Source of the DNA: Flavobacterium gelidicaeli
GTDB lineage: Bacteria > Bacteroidota > Bacteroidia > Flavobacteriales > Flavobacteriaceae
Reading direction: 5' to 3'
Assembly (NCBI RefSeq): GCF_013294005.1
Contig: NZ_JABSNK010000003.1
Span: 310,001 to 374,000 of the forward strand
Length of the DNA stretch: 64,000 nucleotides
This document shows positions 6,967 to 17,023 of this stretch, piece after piece. The notes under the pieces were generated by a model. The model was not told where the DNA came from, did not search any database, and was given only the letters and a program-made list of their open reading frames with translations. Position numbers and translations under genes: made by a program. Each line of letters opens with the position of its first letter. Position 1 is the stretch's first letter.

Positions 6967-8511
6967 ATGATTTCTAAAGATACCTTTCAAGCCATAAACC
7001 CAGTAGACAACACAATTTTAGCGGACACATTTGCTAATGCTACACCAAAAGAAATTGATGAAGTTGTTGAAAAAGCTACCAATGCTTTTACTGCTTATCG
7101 CAAAAAAACTAATGCTGAAAAAGCCCATTTTTTAGAACAAATAGGAATTGAAATTGCTAATTTAGGTGACGCGCTTATCAACCGTTGTCATTTAGAAACA
7201 GCTTTGCCCATAGCGCGTCTACTGGGAGAACGAGGCCGAACGATCAATCAACTGAATTTGTTTGCAAGTTACTTACGCGAGGGTTCCTGGGTTGATGCCC
7301 GCATAGATACCGCTATTCCTGACCGAGCGCCACTACCTAGACCTGATATTAGACATATTTTAATTCCGCTAGGGCCTGTGGCAGTTTTTGGAGCTAGTAA
7401 TTTTCCGTTAGCTTTTTCTACTGCTGGTGGTGACACTGCATCAGCCCTTGCGGCAGGCTGTCCTGTTATTGTAAAAGCGCATGAAGCGCATCCTGGAACA
7501 TCACAAATGGTGGCTAATGCAATTTACAAAGCCATAAAAACTTGTAATATGCCCGAAGGGACTTTTGCATTAATTCAAGGAAATTCAAAGAAAATAGGTG
7601 CTGCTTTAGTACAGCATTCCGGAATAAAAGCGGTAGGTTTTACGGGATCATTTGCTGGTGGTAAAGCCTTGTTTGATTATGCAAATGCCCGCCCAGAGCC
7701 CATTCCTGTCTTTGCCGAAATGGGAAGCACCAATCCCGTTTTTATATTGCCAGAAATGCTTAAAAACGACGCCGCTGTAATTGCCGCTGGTTTAGCACAA
7801 TCGATCACCATGGGTGTAGGCCAATTTTGTACTAATCCTGGTCTTGTTTTCCTTCATGAGAATATAGATAATATCCCTTTTTATGAGGAATTACAAGCTA
7901 AATTCAGTGTGATAGCAGCTGGAACAATGTTAACTCCAAGTATCAAGAAAATGTATGATAAGGGCGCATTAGAGACGCAAGAAACGAACCAAATTGAAAT
8001 GCTTGCTAAAGGAGAAACGAGTACGCTTATAAATAATGCCACTGCCCAATTATTCAAAACAACAAGTCAGCATTTTAATGCAAATCCATCTCTAGCTGAG
8101 GAAAACTTTGGTCCGTCGAGTATTATTGTTGAAGCCAGTTCTAAAGAAGCAATTTTAAAACATGCCAGCGACTTACAAGGTCATTTAACGGCGACCGTTT
8201 TTGGAACATCAAATGATCTTTTGGCTTACAAAGAACTTTTTGATATATTAGAGTTAAAAGTAGGCCGAATCCTTATCAACAACTACCCTACTGGTGTTGA
8301 GGTTTGCCACGCAATGGTACACGGAGGCCCATTTCCTGCTACAACAGCACCTAATTCTACCTCAGTAGGAACAGGCGCTATAGAGCGATTTGTACGTCCG
8401 GTTTGCTATCAAAACTATCCGGAAGCTTTATTGCCTGATGCTTTAAAAAATGCCAATCCATTACATATTTTCAGGTTGGTAAATGGCGAAATCACAACTG
8501 CAAAATGCTAA
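6967..8511 (+). CDS. Aldehyde dehydrogenase, alpha-ketoglutaric semialdehyde (2,5-dioxovalerate) type
   Basis: Residues 1-514 form an NAD(P)-dependent aldehyde dehydrogenase. The general-base Glu is residue 251 in AEMGSTNP and the catalytic Cys is residue 288 in GQFCTNPG. The GPVAVFGASNFPLAFSTAGGDTASALAAGCPVIVKAHE region and PFPATT near the end are characteristic of the 2,5-dioxovalerate/ketoglutarate semialdehyde subgroup, which finishes oxidative breakdown of uronic and aldaric acids or hydroxyproline. The ATG at 6967 is preferred to an upstream TTG at 6931 because that TTG lies inside the operator and -7 box. Coregulation with the alginate lyase suggests a role in uronate use. The exact substrate is unproven. 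Confidence 0.85.
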   Translation: MISKDTFQAINPVDNTILADTFANATPKEIDEVVEKATNAFTAYRKKTNAEKAHFLEQIGIEIANLGDALINRCHLETALPIARLLGERGRTINQLNLFASYLREGSWVDARIDTAIPDRAPLPRPDIRHILIPLGPVAVFGASNFPLAFSTAGGDTASALAAGCPVIVKAHEAHPGTSQMVANAIYKAIKTCNMPEGTFALIQGNSKKIGAALVQHSGIKAVGFTGSFAGGKALFDYANARPEPIPVFAEMGSTNPVFILPEMLKNDAAVIAAGLAQSITMGVGQFCTNPGLVFLHENIDNIPFYEELQAKFSVIAAGTMLTPSIKKMYDKGALETQETNQIEMLAKGETSTLINNATAQLFKTTSQHFNANPSLAEENFGPSSIIVEASSKEAILKHASDLQGHLTATVFGTSNDLLAYKELFDILELKVGRILINNYPTGVEVCHAMVHGGPFPATTAPNSTSVGTGAIERFVRPVCYQNYPEALLPDALKNANPLHIFRLVNGEITTAKC

Positions 8512-8574
8512 AATAATAAGGCTGTCCGGGCTGGCTATTCACTACAAGTCCGCAGGAACCAGTCTATAAAACTA

Positions 8575-8616
8575 AAACCCCAAAATGAGCTTCCTACGGT
8601 CGCTATTTTGGGGTTT
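8575..8616 (+). terminator. Terminator with a repeated loop sequence
   Basis: A 12-bp stem (AAACCCCAAAAT / ATTTTGGGGTTT) closes an 18-base loop, gagcttcctacggtcgct, and is followed by a T-rich stretch. It ends the aldehyde dehydrogenase unit. The loop recurs with two mismatches at 34425-34442, so the terminator is also a member of an intergenic repeat family. Confidence 0.7.
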
Positions 8617-8765
8617 GTTTTATAAAAAGACTGTTACCTTTGCGGGCTTTCCGTTGCTATCCTTGACAGTAATACGTTTTTTTAAGAACTTTATTTCTTG
8701 TAAGGACGGTACCATTTATTTCACCATTTAAAAAAAAGTAGCAAGAATTAGGTTAAAGTAGTACT

Positions 8766-9758
8766 TTAATTAAAATTTGTTTTAATCATTAAATCATTGG
8801 TAGTTGCATCAGTAAAATCTATAATTACAATCCCAAAATGACCTTTAATATTAGTCGTAAAATAATTCTTAACTTTTGGGTTTATAGTGTTTGAAACTGT
8901 TGGAATACTCGGAATTCCAAAAAGACCTGATTTGTAACCGCTGCTATAGTTTAAATACAATTTAGCATCATTACCTAGTTTTGCTTCATTTGCTAAATCA
9001 GTAATAGCAGTCCATTTTGCATTATTATCAGCTACTTTGTACACATCTTGTACTTTAATAGCCTGTGTAGCATTAATTTCAAAAACGGTATTATCTGTCC
9101 AGTTTGTAGCATCAATACCTTTAGTATTAACAGCAGCAAAACGTCTTAACAATACAATTTTTCCTTTTACTGATTTTAGAGTTGGAATTGTATTTCCTAA
9201 TGAAAACAGTTCTGGAAACTGTTGCACATAAGAATCAAAAGTAGCCTCATACGTACGGTTATTTCCTGATGCTGTATGCTCCTCTTTTAAAGACATGATA
9301 ATAGTCTCTGATGGATTTTGCGCTAAGAAACTTTTACAACTGTTCAATACATTAGTGAAATTTATTTTTTGGTATACTACTCCGTGATGAATTTCAAAAG
9401 TATTATTGTAATGACGCCCACGAATATCCAGGTAACGAACACCCGCCTTTAATTGATCGTCAATAGATAAGTTTTGACATTTTGCTGTGCCAGAAAAAGT
9501 TTCATAACGAGCCCCTGAATCGTGTGTTCCTGGAATGGTGAAAGCAGTTAATTTTTGGTTTTCTTCTAAGGCTCCCATCCAGTTTGATAAAGTGTAGGAA
9601 GCTGCTTTAGCCGTTAGCAATTTACTTTGTGGGACACTAACCTTAGTTTCCTGAATACTTGCATTTACAGTGCCTTCAATAGAAGGTGCAGAACAAGAAA
9701 CTAAAAATGTAGCTGCAATAAACATTTTTAGACCGAATTTTAAAACATGATTTTTCAT
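8766..9758 (-). CDS. Phosphatidylinositol-specific phospholipase C, lipoprotein
   Basis: A lipoprotein signal ends at VSC (Cys 22). The catalytic domain of bacterial PI-PLC follows: IPGTHDSG with His 79, YLDIRGR with Arg 113, and IHHG with His 125, which correspond to the His, Arg and His of the Bacillus enzyme; NPSETIIMSLKEEH is the next conserved block. It cleaves phosphatidylinositol or glycosyl-PI to give cyclic inositol phosphate and diacylglycerol and should sit on the outer surface. It is the last gene of a minus-strand series with a GDPD-phosphatase fusion and a SusCD pair, which suggests that it makes or frees the substrate imported by that pair. Confidence 0.88.
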   Translation of the reverse strand: MKNHVLKFGLKMFIAATFLVSCSAPSIEGTVNASIQETKVSVPQSKLLTAKAASYTLSNWMGALEENQKLTAFTIPGTHDSGARYETFSGTAKCQNLSIDDQLKAGVRYLDIRGRHYNNTFEIHHGVVYQKINFTNVLNSCKSFLAQNPSETIIMSLKEEHTASGNNRTYEATFDSYVQQFPELFSLGNTIPTLKSVKGKIVLLRRFAAVNTKGIDATNWTDNTVFEINATQAIKVQDVYKVADNNAKWTAITDLANEAKLGNDAKLYLNYSSGYKSGLFGIPSIPTVSNTINPKVKNYFTTNIKGHFGIVIIDFTDATTNDLMIKTNFN

Positions 9759-9858
9759 AAAATATGATTTGAGTTTATACTACTACTATGTCTCAAAAAT
9801 CAGTTTTAAGTTGGGTAATAAGCATTTAACAAATAGTTAAGTAATTGTAAATCAATAT

Positions 9859-9896
9859 AAAAAAAAGCTGTTCTACTTTTTAAAAGTAAAACAGCT
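9859..9896 (-). terminator. Terminator after the GDPD-phosphatase fusion gene
   Basis: On the minus strand a 15-bp imperfect stem (AGCTGTTTTACTTTT / AAAAGTAGAACAGCT) ends in a run of eight T. It lies 26 bases past the stop of the fusion gene and before the PI-PLC gene, so the PI-PLC gene probably also has its own promoter. Confidence 0.7.
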
Positions 9897-9921
9897 GTTA
9901 CTAATAAACAAAAAAAAACTT

Positions 9922-11748
9922 TTATTTTTGGAGCAAAATAGATTGTATTTTATCAAAAATAGCGGTGTTTTGATAGGCGCCTTTAAAAATTTCAGCACCT
10001 GGGCCATAAGCAAAAACAGGAACTGCGACAGCAGTATGATCATTGGTACTAAAATCACCATGAACATATCCTTTTTCAATACTACCGTCAATTAATGATA
10101 AACCGCCTGTTTCGTGATCAGCAGTAACGATTAGCAAAGTTTCTTTATTATTGTCAACATATTCCATGGCTAAACCTACTAATTGATCAAAATCTAAAAG
10201 CTCGCGCACCACATAATCCAATTCATTTTTATGTCCTCCATAATCAATTTGAGCTCCTTCTTCCACTATAAAAAATGGTTTTTTAGATCTGGAAAAAGTC
10301 TTAATTGTTTTTGTAAAAGCTTTAGATAAAAAATCCCCTCTTCCTTCTTTTTTAGAAACAACAGCTTCATTATCGACTAGTACAAACTTGCTGTTCTCAA
10401 TGGTATCTAGCATGCTAAATTTATCCGAGAAGGTATATCCTTTTTCTTGTAGTTGTATGCCTAAGTTTTTGCCATCTTTTCTATGTATAAATTCGCCAGT
10501 GCCTCCTCCTATTAAAATATCTGCAGGATAACTTAAAAAATCCAAAGCAATGGCTTCATTAAAACTTCGATCGCTTTGTTTTGCAAAAAATGCTGCTGGA
10601 GTGGCGTCGGTGACATTTCCTGAAGAAATTAGGGCCGTTTGAAAATTGTTTTTAGTTAATTTTTGTATGATGGATACTAGAGGTTTTCCAGTTTCATCAA
10701 CACCTATAAAGCGGTTGTTAGTTTTATGTCCAGTTGCCATAGCTGTAGCTGCCGCAGCCGAATCTGTGATATAACTATCGGAGGCATTGGTAATCGAAAA
10801 TCCTTGCACTGGCATGTTGAACATATTCAATTGTCCTTTATTTGCAGTGTAACCAGCATAAATTTGGGTTAATCCCATTCCGTCACCTATCAACAATATA
10901 ATATTTTTAGGCTTTTTAACTTTGGCGAAAGCCAAAGAATTTTCAGGAATATAAGCGGTATGAAATTCAGTGTTTTGAAAGTAATTTCTTTTTAAATCAT
11001 CTATGAATTGTGCTAACTTAGTCGTATTGTCTGTGGCGATATAATCTACGTCTAAATTCATTAAAGCAATCCAAGTATTCACATTATCTTGCGTTGACCA
11101 AAATCTAATTTTTTTATGTTGCTCGTGCACTTTGGCAATAATGGTTCTTATTTTATTAGCATCCACTTCAGTTAAAACACCTTTGCCGTTCCATTGCGTG
11201 TGGTTTTTTAAGTCTTCACTAATCATTTCAATTCGTGCCAATTGCTCTGTAGTATAAGCTTCATTTATTCGTCCGTCAAACGAAATATAAGAAGGATAAT
11301 TTTTCCATAAAGATGGATCTGGTCTGTTCCCTGAAATTATGATTTTTAGTGCTTTGTTTTCAACAATTTCAGGGTAATTAATTAATTGTTGAACGATCAG
11401 TTGTAAAGTAGCAACTGCATCCGACTTTACATCAATCATCAAAATTAAGTCTTTATTGTTTGGGTACACTTTACCCTGCAAAGCTTTTATTTTATTGGTA
11501 AGCGGTTCTAAATATTGTTTCTTTAAGGTGTTATTTGGATTACTATCTGCTACTGTATGTGCTACAAATAAATCGTTATTTACTAGAAATACATCGGCTT
11601 CTATGACTCCTACTTCATTACTATAGGCAGCTGTAAAAGGAAGTGCGTTAGCGTAATCATTGTGTGAATGGATGTTTGAAGAGGTGTACTCTTGAACTTG
11701 CGCAAACAAGAAAACAGGGAAACATATTAGGATAATTATTTTTTTCAT
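9922..11748 (-). CDS. GDPD/PI-PLC-like phosphodiesterase fused to alkaline phosphatase
   Basis: A signal peptide (residues 1-16) is followed by a TIM-barrel phosphodiesterase-like domain, about residues 20-265, with IHSHNDYANALPF, VIEADVFLVNNDLFVAHT and LMIDVKSD, as in GDPD/AIM6-like proteins. From residue 280 to the end is a complete PhoA-type alkaline phosphatase: IGDGMG with metal-binding Asp 289, the nucleophile Ser 330 in TDSAAAATA, and the metal motif TADHETGG near the end. One secreted polypeptide could hydrolyse a phosphodiester and then remove the phosphate. It sits downstream of SusCD. A terminator precedes it, so it may be read separately. It is longer than single-domain phosphatases. 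Confidence 0.85.
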   Translation of the reverse strand: MKKIIILICFPVFLFAQVQEYTSSNIHSHNDYANALPFTAAYSNEVGVIEADVFLVNNDLFVAHTVADSNPNNTLKKQYLEPLTNKIKALQGKVYPNNKDLILMIDVKSDAVATLQLIVQQLINYPEIVENKALKIIISGNRPDPSLWKNYPSYISFDGRINEAYTTEQLARIEMISEDLKNHTQWNGKGVLTEVDANKIRTIIAKVHEQHKKIRFWSTQDNVNTWIALMNLDVDYIATDNTTKLAQFIDDLKRNYFQNTEFHTAYIPENSLAFAKVKKPKNIILLIGDGMGLTQIYAGYTANKGQLNMFNMPVQGFSITNASDSYITDSAAAATAMATGHKTNNRFIGVDETGKPLVSIIQKLTKNNFQTALISSGNVTDATPAAFFAKQSDRSFNEAIALDFLSYPADILIGGGTGEFIHRKDGKNLGIQLQEKGYTFSDKFSMLDTIENSKFVLVDNEAVVSKKEGRGDFLSKAFTKTIKTFSRSKKPFFIVEEGAQIDYGGHKNELDYVVRELLDFDQLVGLAMEYVDNNKETLLIVTADHETGGLSLIDGSIEKGYVHGDFSTNDHTAVAVPVFAYGPGAEIFKGAYQNTAIFDKIQSILLQK

Positions 11749-11811
11749 TAGAATATTGTTTGTGTATTAATTATGTTGCTATAAGTGTAAATAGTACTAC
11801 TGTTTAATAAC

Positions 11812-11847
11812 AAAACCAGCCTTTTAGAGCTAAAAGACTGGTTTTTT
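11812..11847. terminator. Bidirectional hairpin between SusD gene and fusion phosphatase gene
   Basis: A 16-bp stem with one mismatch (AAAACCAGCCTTTTAG / CTAAAAGACTGGTTTT) with T-runs on both sides. It ends or attenuates transcription coming from the SusCD genes before the downstream phosphatase gene. Confidence 0.7.
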
Positions 11848-11942
11848 AAGTTAGAAAGTATGTTAATTTTTTGCTTTACACCTGCGAGATCACAACAAAC
11901 CCACAGGGTAAAGACTAAAAAAAACAAAACTGAAATTATTGA

Positions 11943-13478
11943 TTACCAACCTTGATTTTGCGTAAGCGTTCCTTTACTTACTGCGATTTCATCTGGTGGT
12001 ATTGGCCATACGTTATGTATTGCTGGATTAAAATTACGAGCTGGGTAAATTACTACTCCATTATAGTCATGTAGCGGTTGTGCGTAGGTTGCTTGTGCAT
12101 CACCCCAACGCACTAGATCAAAATGACGGTCTGTCCACTCCCCTGCTAGCTCACAACGTCTTTCTCTTTTTAAGTCGGTCATTGTTGCTCCTGAAAGACT
12201 AGGCAAACCAGCACGATTGCGAATCATATTAATTTCGGTATCGGCATTTTGACCTTTCATTAATTTGGCTTCAGCCATCATCAAAATCACATCTGCATAA
12301 CGCAATAACGGCACATTTAAAGCCGTTGAAGGTTTGTCTCCGTTTGCATTTACGTAACGCGTATCAACACTACCCGAAGTTGTTTTAGGAAAACTAAAAG
12401 GATCCATATATTTCTTAAATTGCATACCTGTACGGTTACTAGAACTTACTTGGTAAGCTCCTTCGTTAAAAGTCACTTCATTACCAAAATAGGTGAACTT
12501 ATCACCTTTTTTCAATATCGTAGCCGCAAGTCTTTTATCATTTGCAACATAAGTATCTAATAATTCTTTTGTAGGATAAAAATTTCCCCATCCATTGTAT
12601 GCACCCCAACCTTTATCTTCAAGACAAACACCTGGAAAAATAGATCCTAATGTAGTTGTTCCCGCACTTGAAGTTGCAGACCAGATATATTCTGAAGACC
12701 AATTGTTACTCACTTTGAACACATCTTCAAAATTTGGCAACAAAGCTTGTTTACCGCTTTTCATGATTAAATCGGCATATTTTATTGCATTATCATAATC
12801 CTTTGCATACAAATAAGTACGTACTAAATACCCCCAGGCAGCAGTTTTATGCGCTCGCCCGTAATTATCAGTACTTAACTCACTAAAATAAGGAAGTAAA
12901 TCTGCTGCTTTTACTAAGTCAGCTGCGATGTAAGCGTAATTCTCTGCTACATTTTTTGTACGCGGAATATAAATATTTGTAGGATCTTCTCTATCTTGAA
13001 TTGGAATTCCGGCGCGGTCATCGCCATAACGATAAGCCAATTCTAAGTGCATTACTGCATGATTAAAATACGCTTCGCCTAACATTCTGTTTTTTGTAGG
13101 TTCGTCAATAGTAATGTTTGGAATATTTCGAATCACATCATTACAACGTTTCATAATTTCATAATGTACTTTCCAGATGTCTTTAGTATCAGACTCAGAG
13201 CCATCAACAATAAAGTTCTTTATGCGTTCCGCATTTTGTCTTGGTTTAGTTCCAATATCATCACTAGCATTATTAAGCCAAAAGAACCCTCTACCATACA
13301 TATTATCATCATTATAAAGTGCATATATGGAGTTTACTCCTGCTTTTGCATCAGCAGCAGTTTTCCAGAAATTACCAGTTGAAGGCGCTCCTTGCGGTAT
13401 TTGATCCAACTCATTCTCACAACTTAATGTTGCAAAAAGAAGTGTTAAACCGATGAATAAAAAACTTATTTTTTTCAT
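11943..13478 (-). CDS. SusD/RagB-family outer-membrane lipoprotein
   Basis: The 511-residue protein has a lipobox at residues 17-20 (ATLSC) and the SusD pattern: a helical TPR scaffold (GEAYFNHAVMHLELAYRYGD, AAWGYLVRTYLYAKDYDNAIKYADLIM), the RYADVILMMAEAKL segment and a C-terminal EIAVSKGTLTQNQGW tail with NPAIHNVWPIPPDEI. SusD forms the lid of the SusC channel and binds substrate. It lies 23 bases after the SusC gene, as usual. Specificity cannot be told from sequence; the neighbours encode phosphodiesterase and phosphatase enzymes rather than glycosidases. Confidence 0.93.
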   Translation of the reverse strand: MKKISFLFIGLTLLFATLSCENELDQIPQGAPSTGNFWKTAADAKAGVNSIYALYNDDNMYGRGFFWLNNASDDIGTKPRQNAERIKNFIVDGSESDTKDIWKVHYEIMKRCNDVIRNIPNITIDEPTKNRMLGEAYFNHAVMHLELAYRYGDDRAGIPIQDREDPTNIYIPRTKNVAENYAYIAADLVKAADLLPYFSELSTDNYGRAHKTAAWGYLVRTYLYAKDYDNAIKYADLIMKSGKQALLPNFEDVFKVSNNWSSEYIWSATSSAGTTTLGSIFPGVCLEDKGWGAYNGWGNFYPTKELLDTYVANDKRLAATILKKGDKFTYFGNEVTFNEGAYQVSSSNRTGMQFKKYMDPFSFPKTTSGSVDTRYVNANGDKPSTALNVPLLRYADVILMMAEAKLMKGQNADTEINMIRNRAGLPSLSGATMTDLKRERRCELAGEWTDRHFDLVRWGDAQATYAQPLHDYNGVVIYPARNFNPAIHNVWPIPPDEIAVSKGTLTQNQGW

Positions 13479-13501
13479 TTTGCTTTAATTTTATTGTTTC
13501 T

Positions 13502-16500
13502 TTAAAAAGATAAATTGATTCCTGACATGTAAATTCTAGATAATGGATAACGCCCTAAGTCCATTCCGAAATTGTTTAATCCCACCTCTGGATCCATTCC
13601 AGAATATTTAGTAATGGTAAACAAATTTTGAGCAGATACATACACTCTTAATTTTACTTTATCTTTAAATAATTGGTTGTTAAAAGTATATCCTAGTGAT
13701 ACATTTCTTAATCGTAAGAATGAACCATCTTCAATATAAAAATCTGAAATTCGACCAAAATTATTATTGTTATCCTTAGCCGATAGAATAGGAATTGAAG
13801 TATCAGTATTAGTAGGCGACCAAGCGTTTTTAGAATCAGATAACAAGTTATAACCTGGGAAAGAAGCATTAAGTCCGGTATGTTTTACGGCATTAAAAAC
13901 ACTATTTCCAGCAACACCTTGCAAGAAGATATTCATATCAAACCCTTTGTAATTAAAATTTGCATTGAAGCTATACGTTGTTTTAGGAAAAGGATTTCCT
14001 AAAACAATACGGTCACTATTATTAATTACGCCATCACCATTGACATCCTGAAACTTGATGTCTCCCGCTACGGCATTGGGTTGGTATTTAACCCCCGAAG
14101 TATTTACATAAGTGTTCACTTCGTCTACAGATTGAAACAATCCATCTGTTGAAAAACCATAAAAAGAATTTAGAGCGCTCCCTACCTCATATACATTGGC
14201 AATAGGTAAACTACGCACACGCGCTCTACCTTGAGGTTCAAAATAAGTCAGATCATCTTTGATTGAAACCACCTTGTTTTTTAACATTGAGGCATTTACT
14301 GTAAAGTCCATTTTAAAATCACCAATAGACTCTTTGTAATTCAAACTTAACTCGATCCCTTTGTTTTCAACCTTTCCAGCGTTTACCGTTTGCCCTTCAT
14401 TTGCACCAGCAAGACCCGGTAATTGATTGTTAACCAACATATCCTTATTTGTTTTCACAAAAACGTCAACAGTACCACTTAATTTATTGTTTAACAAACC
14501 AAAATCCAAACCTAAGTTCGTTTGCTCAGAACTTTCCCAAATCAAGTTAGCGTTAGATAGTTTTCTTTCGGCATACCCATAATTGATAATTGGAGTATCT
14601 CCCAATAAAGACAATGTTTGTGTTAACGGAACACTAAACTCATAAGGTTGCAGACTTCCTAGGTTACCTATTTGTCCCCAACTAGCACGTAATTTTAGAT
14701 TAGAAATAATGGATTTAGTGTTTGCCATGAATCCCTCTTTAGAAATTAACCATCCCGCTGATAGCGATGGATAAACTTCCCAACGGTTAGCAGAAGTAAG
14801 TTTAGAAGTTCCGTCACGGCGTACAATTCCAGAGAATAAGTACTTATCAGCATACGAGTAATTTAACCTCCCTACATAAGAGATTAGTAACTGACGGTTT
14901 CCGTTTGCACCTAACTGTCTAAAATCTTTTCCGTTTACAAAATAGCGTTGTGAAGGATCTTCATTATCAAAGCCCGTAGCCGAAATTTGAAAATATTCTT
15001 GTTTCGTATCTTGGTAGGTATATCCTCCTAAAACCGTAAAGCTATGGTCTCCTATTTTTTTATCTAATGTTAAAGTTTGTTCCCCTAATATATCCGTTAA
15101 CGTAGTCGAAGATTGAATTAGTTGGTTAAAATCAAATATTTTTCCAGGCTCCGTAACTTTAGATACAAATTGTTTGCTATTATTTTCAATACGAGTAATA
15201 CCCCAGTTAGATTTAAAAGTTAATCCCTTAACTATTTCCCATTGCGCATAAGGATTAATCAAAATAGTGGAGATAGGATTGCTATTATCTAATCTTTTTA
15301 AATAGGCGACAGGATTAATAACGTCACCGTAAGAACCAATGTATTTACTAGGGACACCACCAAATTGTCCTGAGCCATCTTGTTTATAAATAGTGGCATT
15401 AGGAGGATAAAAAATAGCCGACAGAATAGCTCCGACATACCCATCATTAGTATTGGCTGTTTGTCCGTTTTTTAACGAATAAGTAATGTTTTCACCAATA
15501 GTAAATTTAGGTGTGATTTTAAAAGAAGAGTTGGCTCTAGCCGTATATCTTTCAGAAAAGGTATTCAACAAAATCCCTTCATTTTTTCGGTAACCTCCAG
15601 AAATAAAGAAGTTTGATTTTTCGCTACCGCCATCAATAGAAAGGGCTAGGTCTTGAATATTTCCTTTTCGAAATATTTCATCCATCCATACGGTATTAGT
15701 GGTTCTTGCACTTGGTTCTTGATTTACATCAAAAGCCGCAACTCTAGGCAAACCAGCATTATCTGTTGCTGTGTTCATAGCATCAGCATATTCAGCTGCA
15801 TTTAAAGCTTCTAATTTTTTGGCTACATTTTGATACCCGCCTTGATAATTTACGTTTACACGAACACGATCAGCAGATCCTTTTTTAGAAGTTACTAAAA
15901 TCACCCCACCCGAAGCACGAGCACCATAAATGGCTGCAGAAGCCGCATCTTTTAGCACACTGATCGAAGCAATATCATTAGGATTTATATCATTAAAAGA
16001 ACCGCTGTAAACAATCCCGTCCAAAACGATTAATGGTGATTCTGCATTAATAGAACCCACTCCCCTAATATTTATTGTAGGTGGCGCCATTGGGTCTCCC
16101 CCATTATTGATGACCGTAACTCCAGCAACCGTTCCTTGTAATAATTCAGCTGTTGAATTATAAGTCCTGCTTGATGACTCTTTCATTGACACACTAGAGA
16201 CTGCGCCTACAACTTGAGATTTTTTTACACTTCCGTATCCCATAACCACAACTTCGTTGAGTTGCTTCATATCGGCCAATAGCCTAACATTTAAAACTTT
16301 ATTAGCATCATTTACGGCTACTTCTTGCGTAACATATCCAATGTAAGAAAACAGTAGTGTAGCTTCTGCTGTATTAACAACGAGGCTGAATGTTCCGTCA
16401 AAATCAGTAACGGTGGCAATAGTGGAACCTTTTACTTTTATCCCTACTCCAGGTAATGGCATTCCGTCATCATCTCCATAAACAATTCCAGAAATAGTAA

Positions 16501-16903
16501 TTTTATCTAGATCTATGGTACTTACTTTTATACTTTTTTTGATTACGATGTTATTGTTATTGACAATTTCGTAACGAAGAAAAAGGTTTGTACAAATTTT
16601 ATTAAGCGCTTGTTCTAAAGGAACATCGTTAAATTTTAAAGTAATTTTTTGATTGGCATTGATTTGATTGGTTTCGTACATAAAATGTACATCAACTTGA
16701 TTTTCTATCTTCTGAAAAATATTTTTTATAGTTTCATTTTCTACTTTTAATGTCACTCTTTTATTGCCATCAATCCCAGCTGCTTTTGCTGTTATTCCGA
16801 TGAAAAATAAACTAACAAAGAGGAGTAGTTTTGCCAACGCAGATTTTTTAATGCCCTGATAATTTTTGACATACCGCATTTGTTTTTCATTCATAATCGT
16901 CAT
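13502..16903 (-). CDS. SusC/RagA TonB-dependent receptor with STN domain
   Basis: The 1133-residue protein has a signal sequence, then an STN (secretin/TonB short N-terminal) domain at about residues 50-110, a carboxypeptidase-regulatory-like domain at about 135-212, a plug (about 220-340, ending in DAASAAIYGARASGGVILVTSKKG) and a 22-strand-type barrel ending in an aromatic residue. The STN domain is what lets such receptors signal to FecR anti-sigma factors, and FecR and an ECF sigma gene lie directly upstream. It imports, with SusD, the ligand of the locus. A second possible start (ATG three codons later) would make no difference to the domains. Confidence 0.95.
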   Translation of the reverse strand: MTIMNEKQMRYVKNYQGIKKSALAKLLLFVSLFFIGITAKAAGIDGNKRVTLKVENETIKNIFQKIENQVDVHFMYETNQINANQKITLKFNDVPLEQALNKICTNLFLRYEIVNNNNIVIKKSIKVSTIDLDKITISGIVYGDDDGMPLPGVGIKVKGSTIATVTDFDGTFSLVVNTAEATLLFSYIGYVTQEVAVNDANKVLNVRLLADMKQLNEVVVMGYGSVKKSQVVGAVSSVSMKESSSRTYNSTAELLQGTVAGVTVINNGGDPMAPPTINIRGVGSINAESPLIVLDGIVYSGSFNDINPNDIASISVLKDAASAAIYGARASGGVILVTSKKGSADRVRVNVNYQGGYQNVAKKLEALNAAEYADAMNTATDNAGLPRVAAFDVNQEPSARTTNTVWMDEIFRKGNIQDLALSIDGGSEKSNFFISGGYRKNEGILLNTFSERYTARANSSFKITPKFTIGENITYSLKNGQTANTNDGYVGAILSAIFYPPNATIYKQDGSGQFGGVPSKYIGSYGDVINPVAYLKRLDNSNPISTILINPYAQWEIVKGLTFKSNWGITRIENNSKQFVSKVTEPGKIFDFNQLIQSSTTLTDILGEQTLTLDKKIGDHSFTVLGGYTYQDTKQEYFQISATGFDNEDPSQRYFVNGKDFRQLGANGNRQLLISYVGRLNYSYADKYLFSGIVRRDGTSKLTSANRWEVYPSLSAGWLISKEGFMANTKSIISNLKLRASWGQIGNLGSLQPYEFSVPLTQTLSLLGDTPIINYGYAERKLSNANLIWESSEQTNLGLDFGLLNNKLSGTVDVFVKTNKDMLVNNQLPGLAGANEGQTVNAGKVENKGIELSLNYKESIGDFKMDFTVNASMLKNKVVSIKDDLTYFEPQGRARVRSLPIANVYEVGSALNSFYGFSTDGLFQSVDEVNTYVNTSGVKYQPNAVAGDIKFQDVNGDGVINNSDRIVLGNPFPKTTYSFNANFNYKGFDMNIFLQGVAGNSVFNAVKHTGLNASFPGYNLLSDSKNAWSPTNTDTSIPILSAKDNNNNFGRISDFYIEDGSFLRLRNVSLGYTFNNQLFKDKVKLRVYVSAQNLFTITKYSGMDPEVGLNNFGMDLGRYPLSRIYMSGINLSF

Positions 16904-17023
16904 TTTTAAATTTAAGTTAGGTTGTTCTTGATTTTATATAATTATTCTACGTAGCATTCTTTAGTATTCTATTTACCCATTTGTAAATTATCCAGTATGG
17001 ATTTCAATTTTTCAAGTAAAAAA

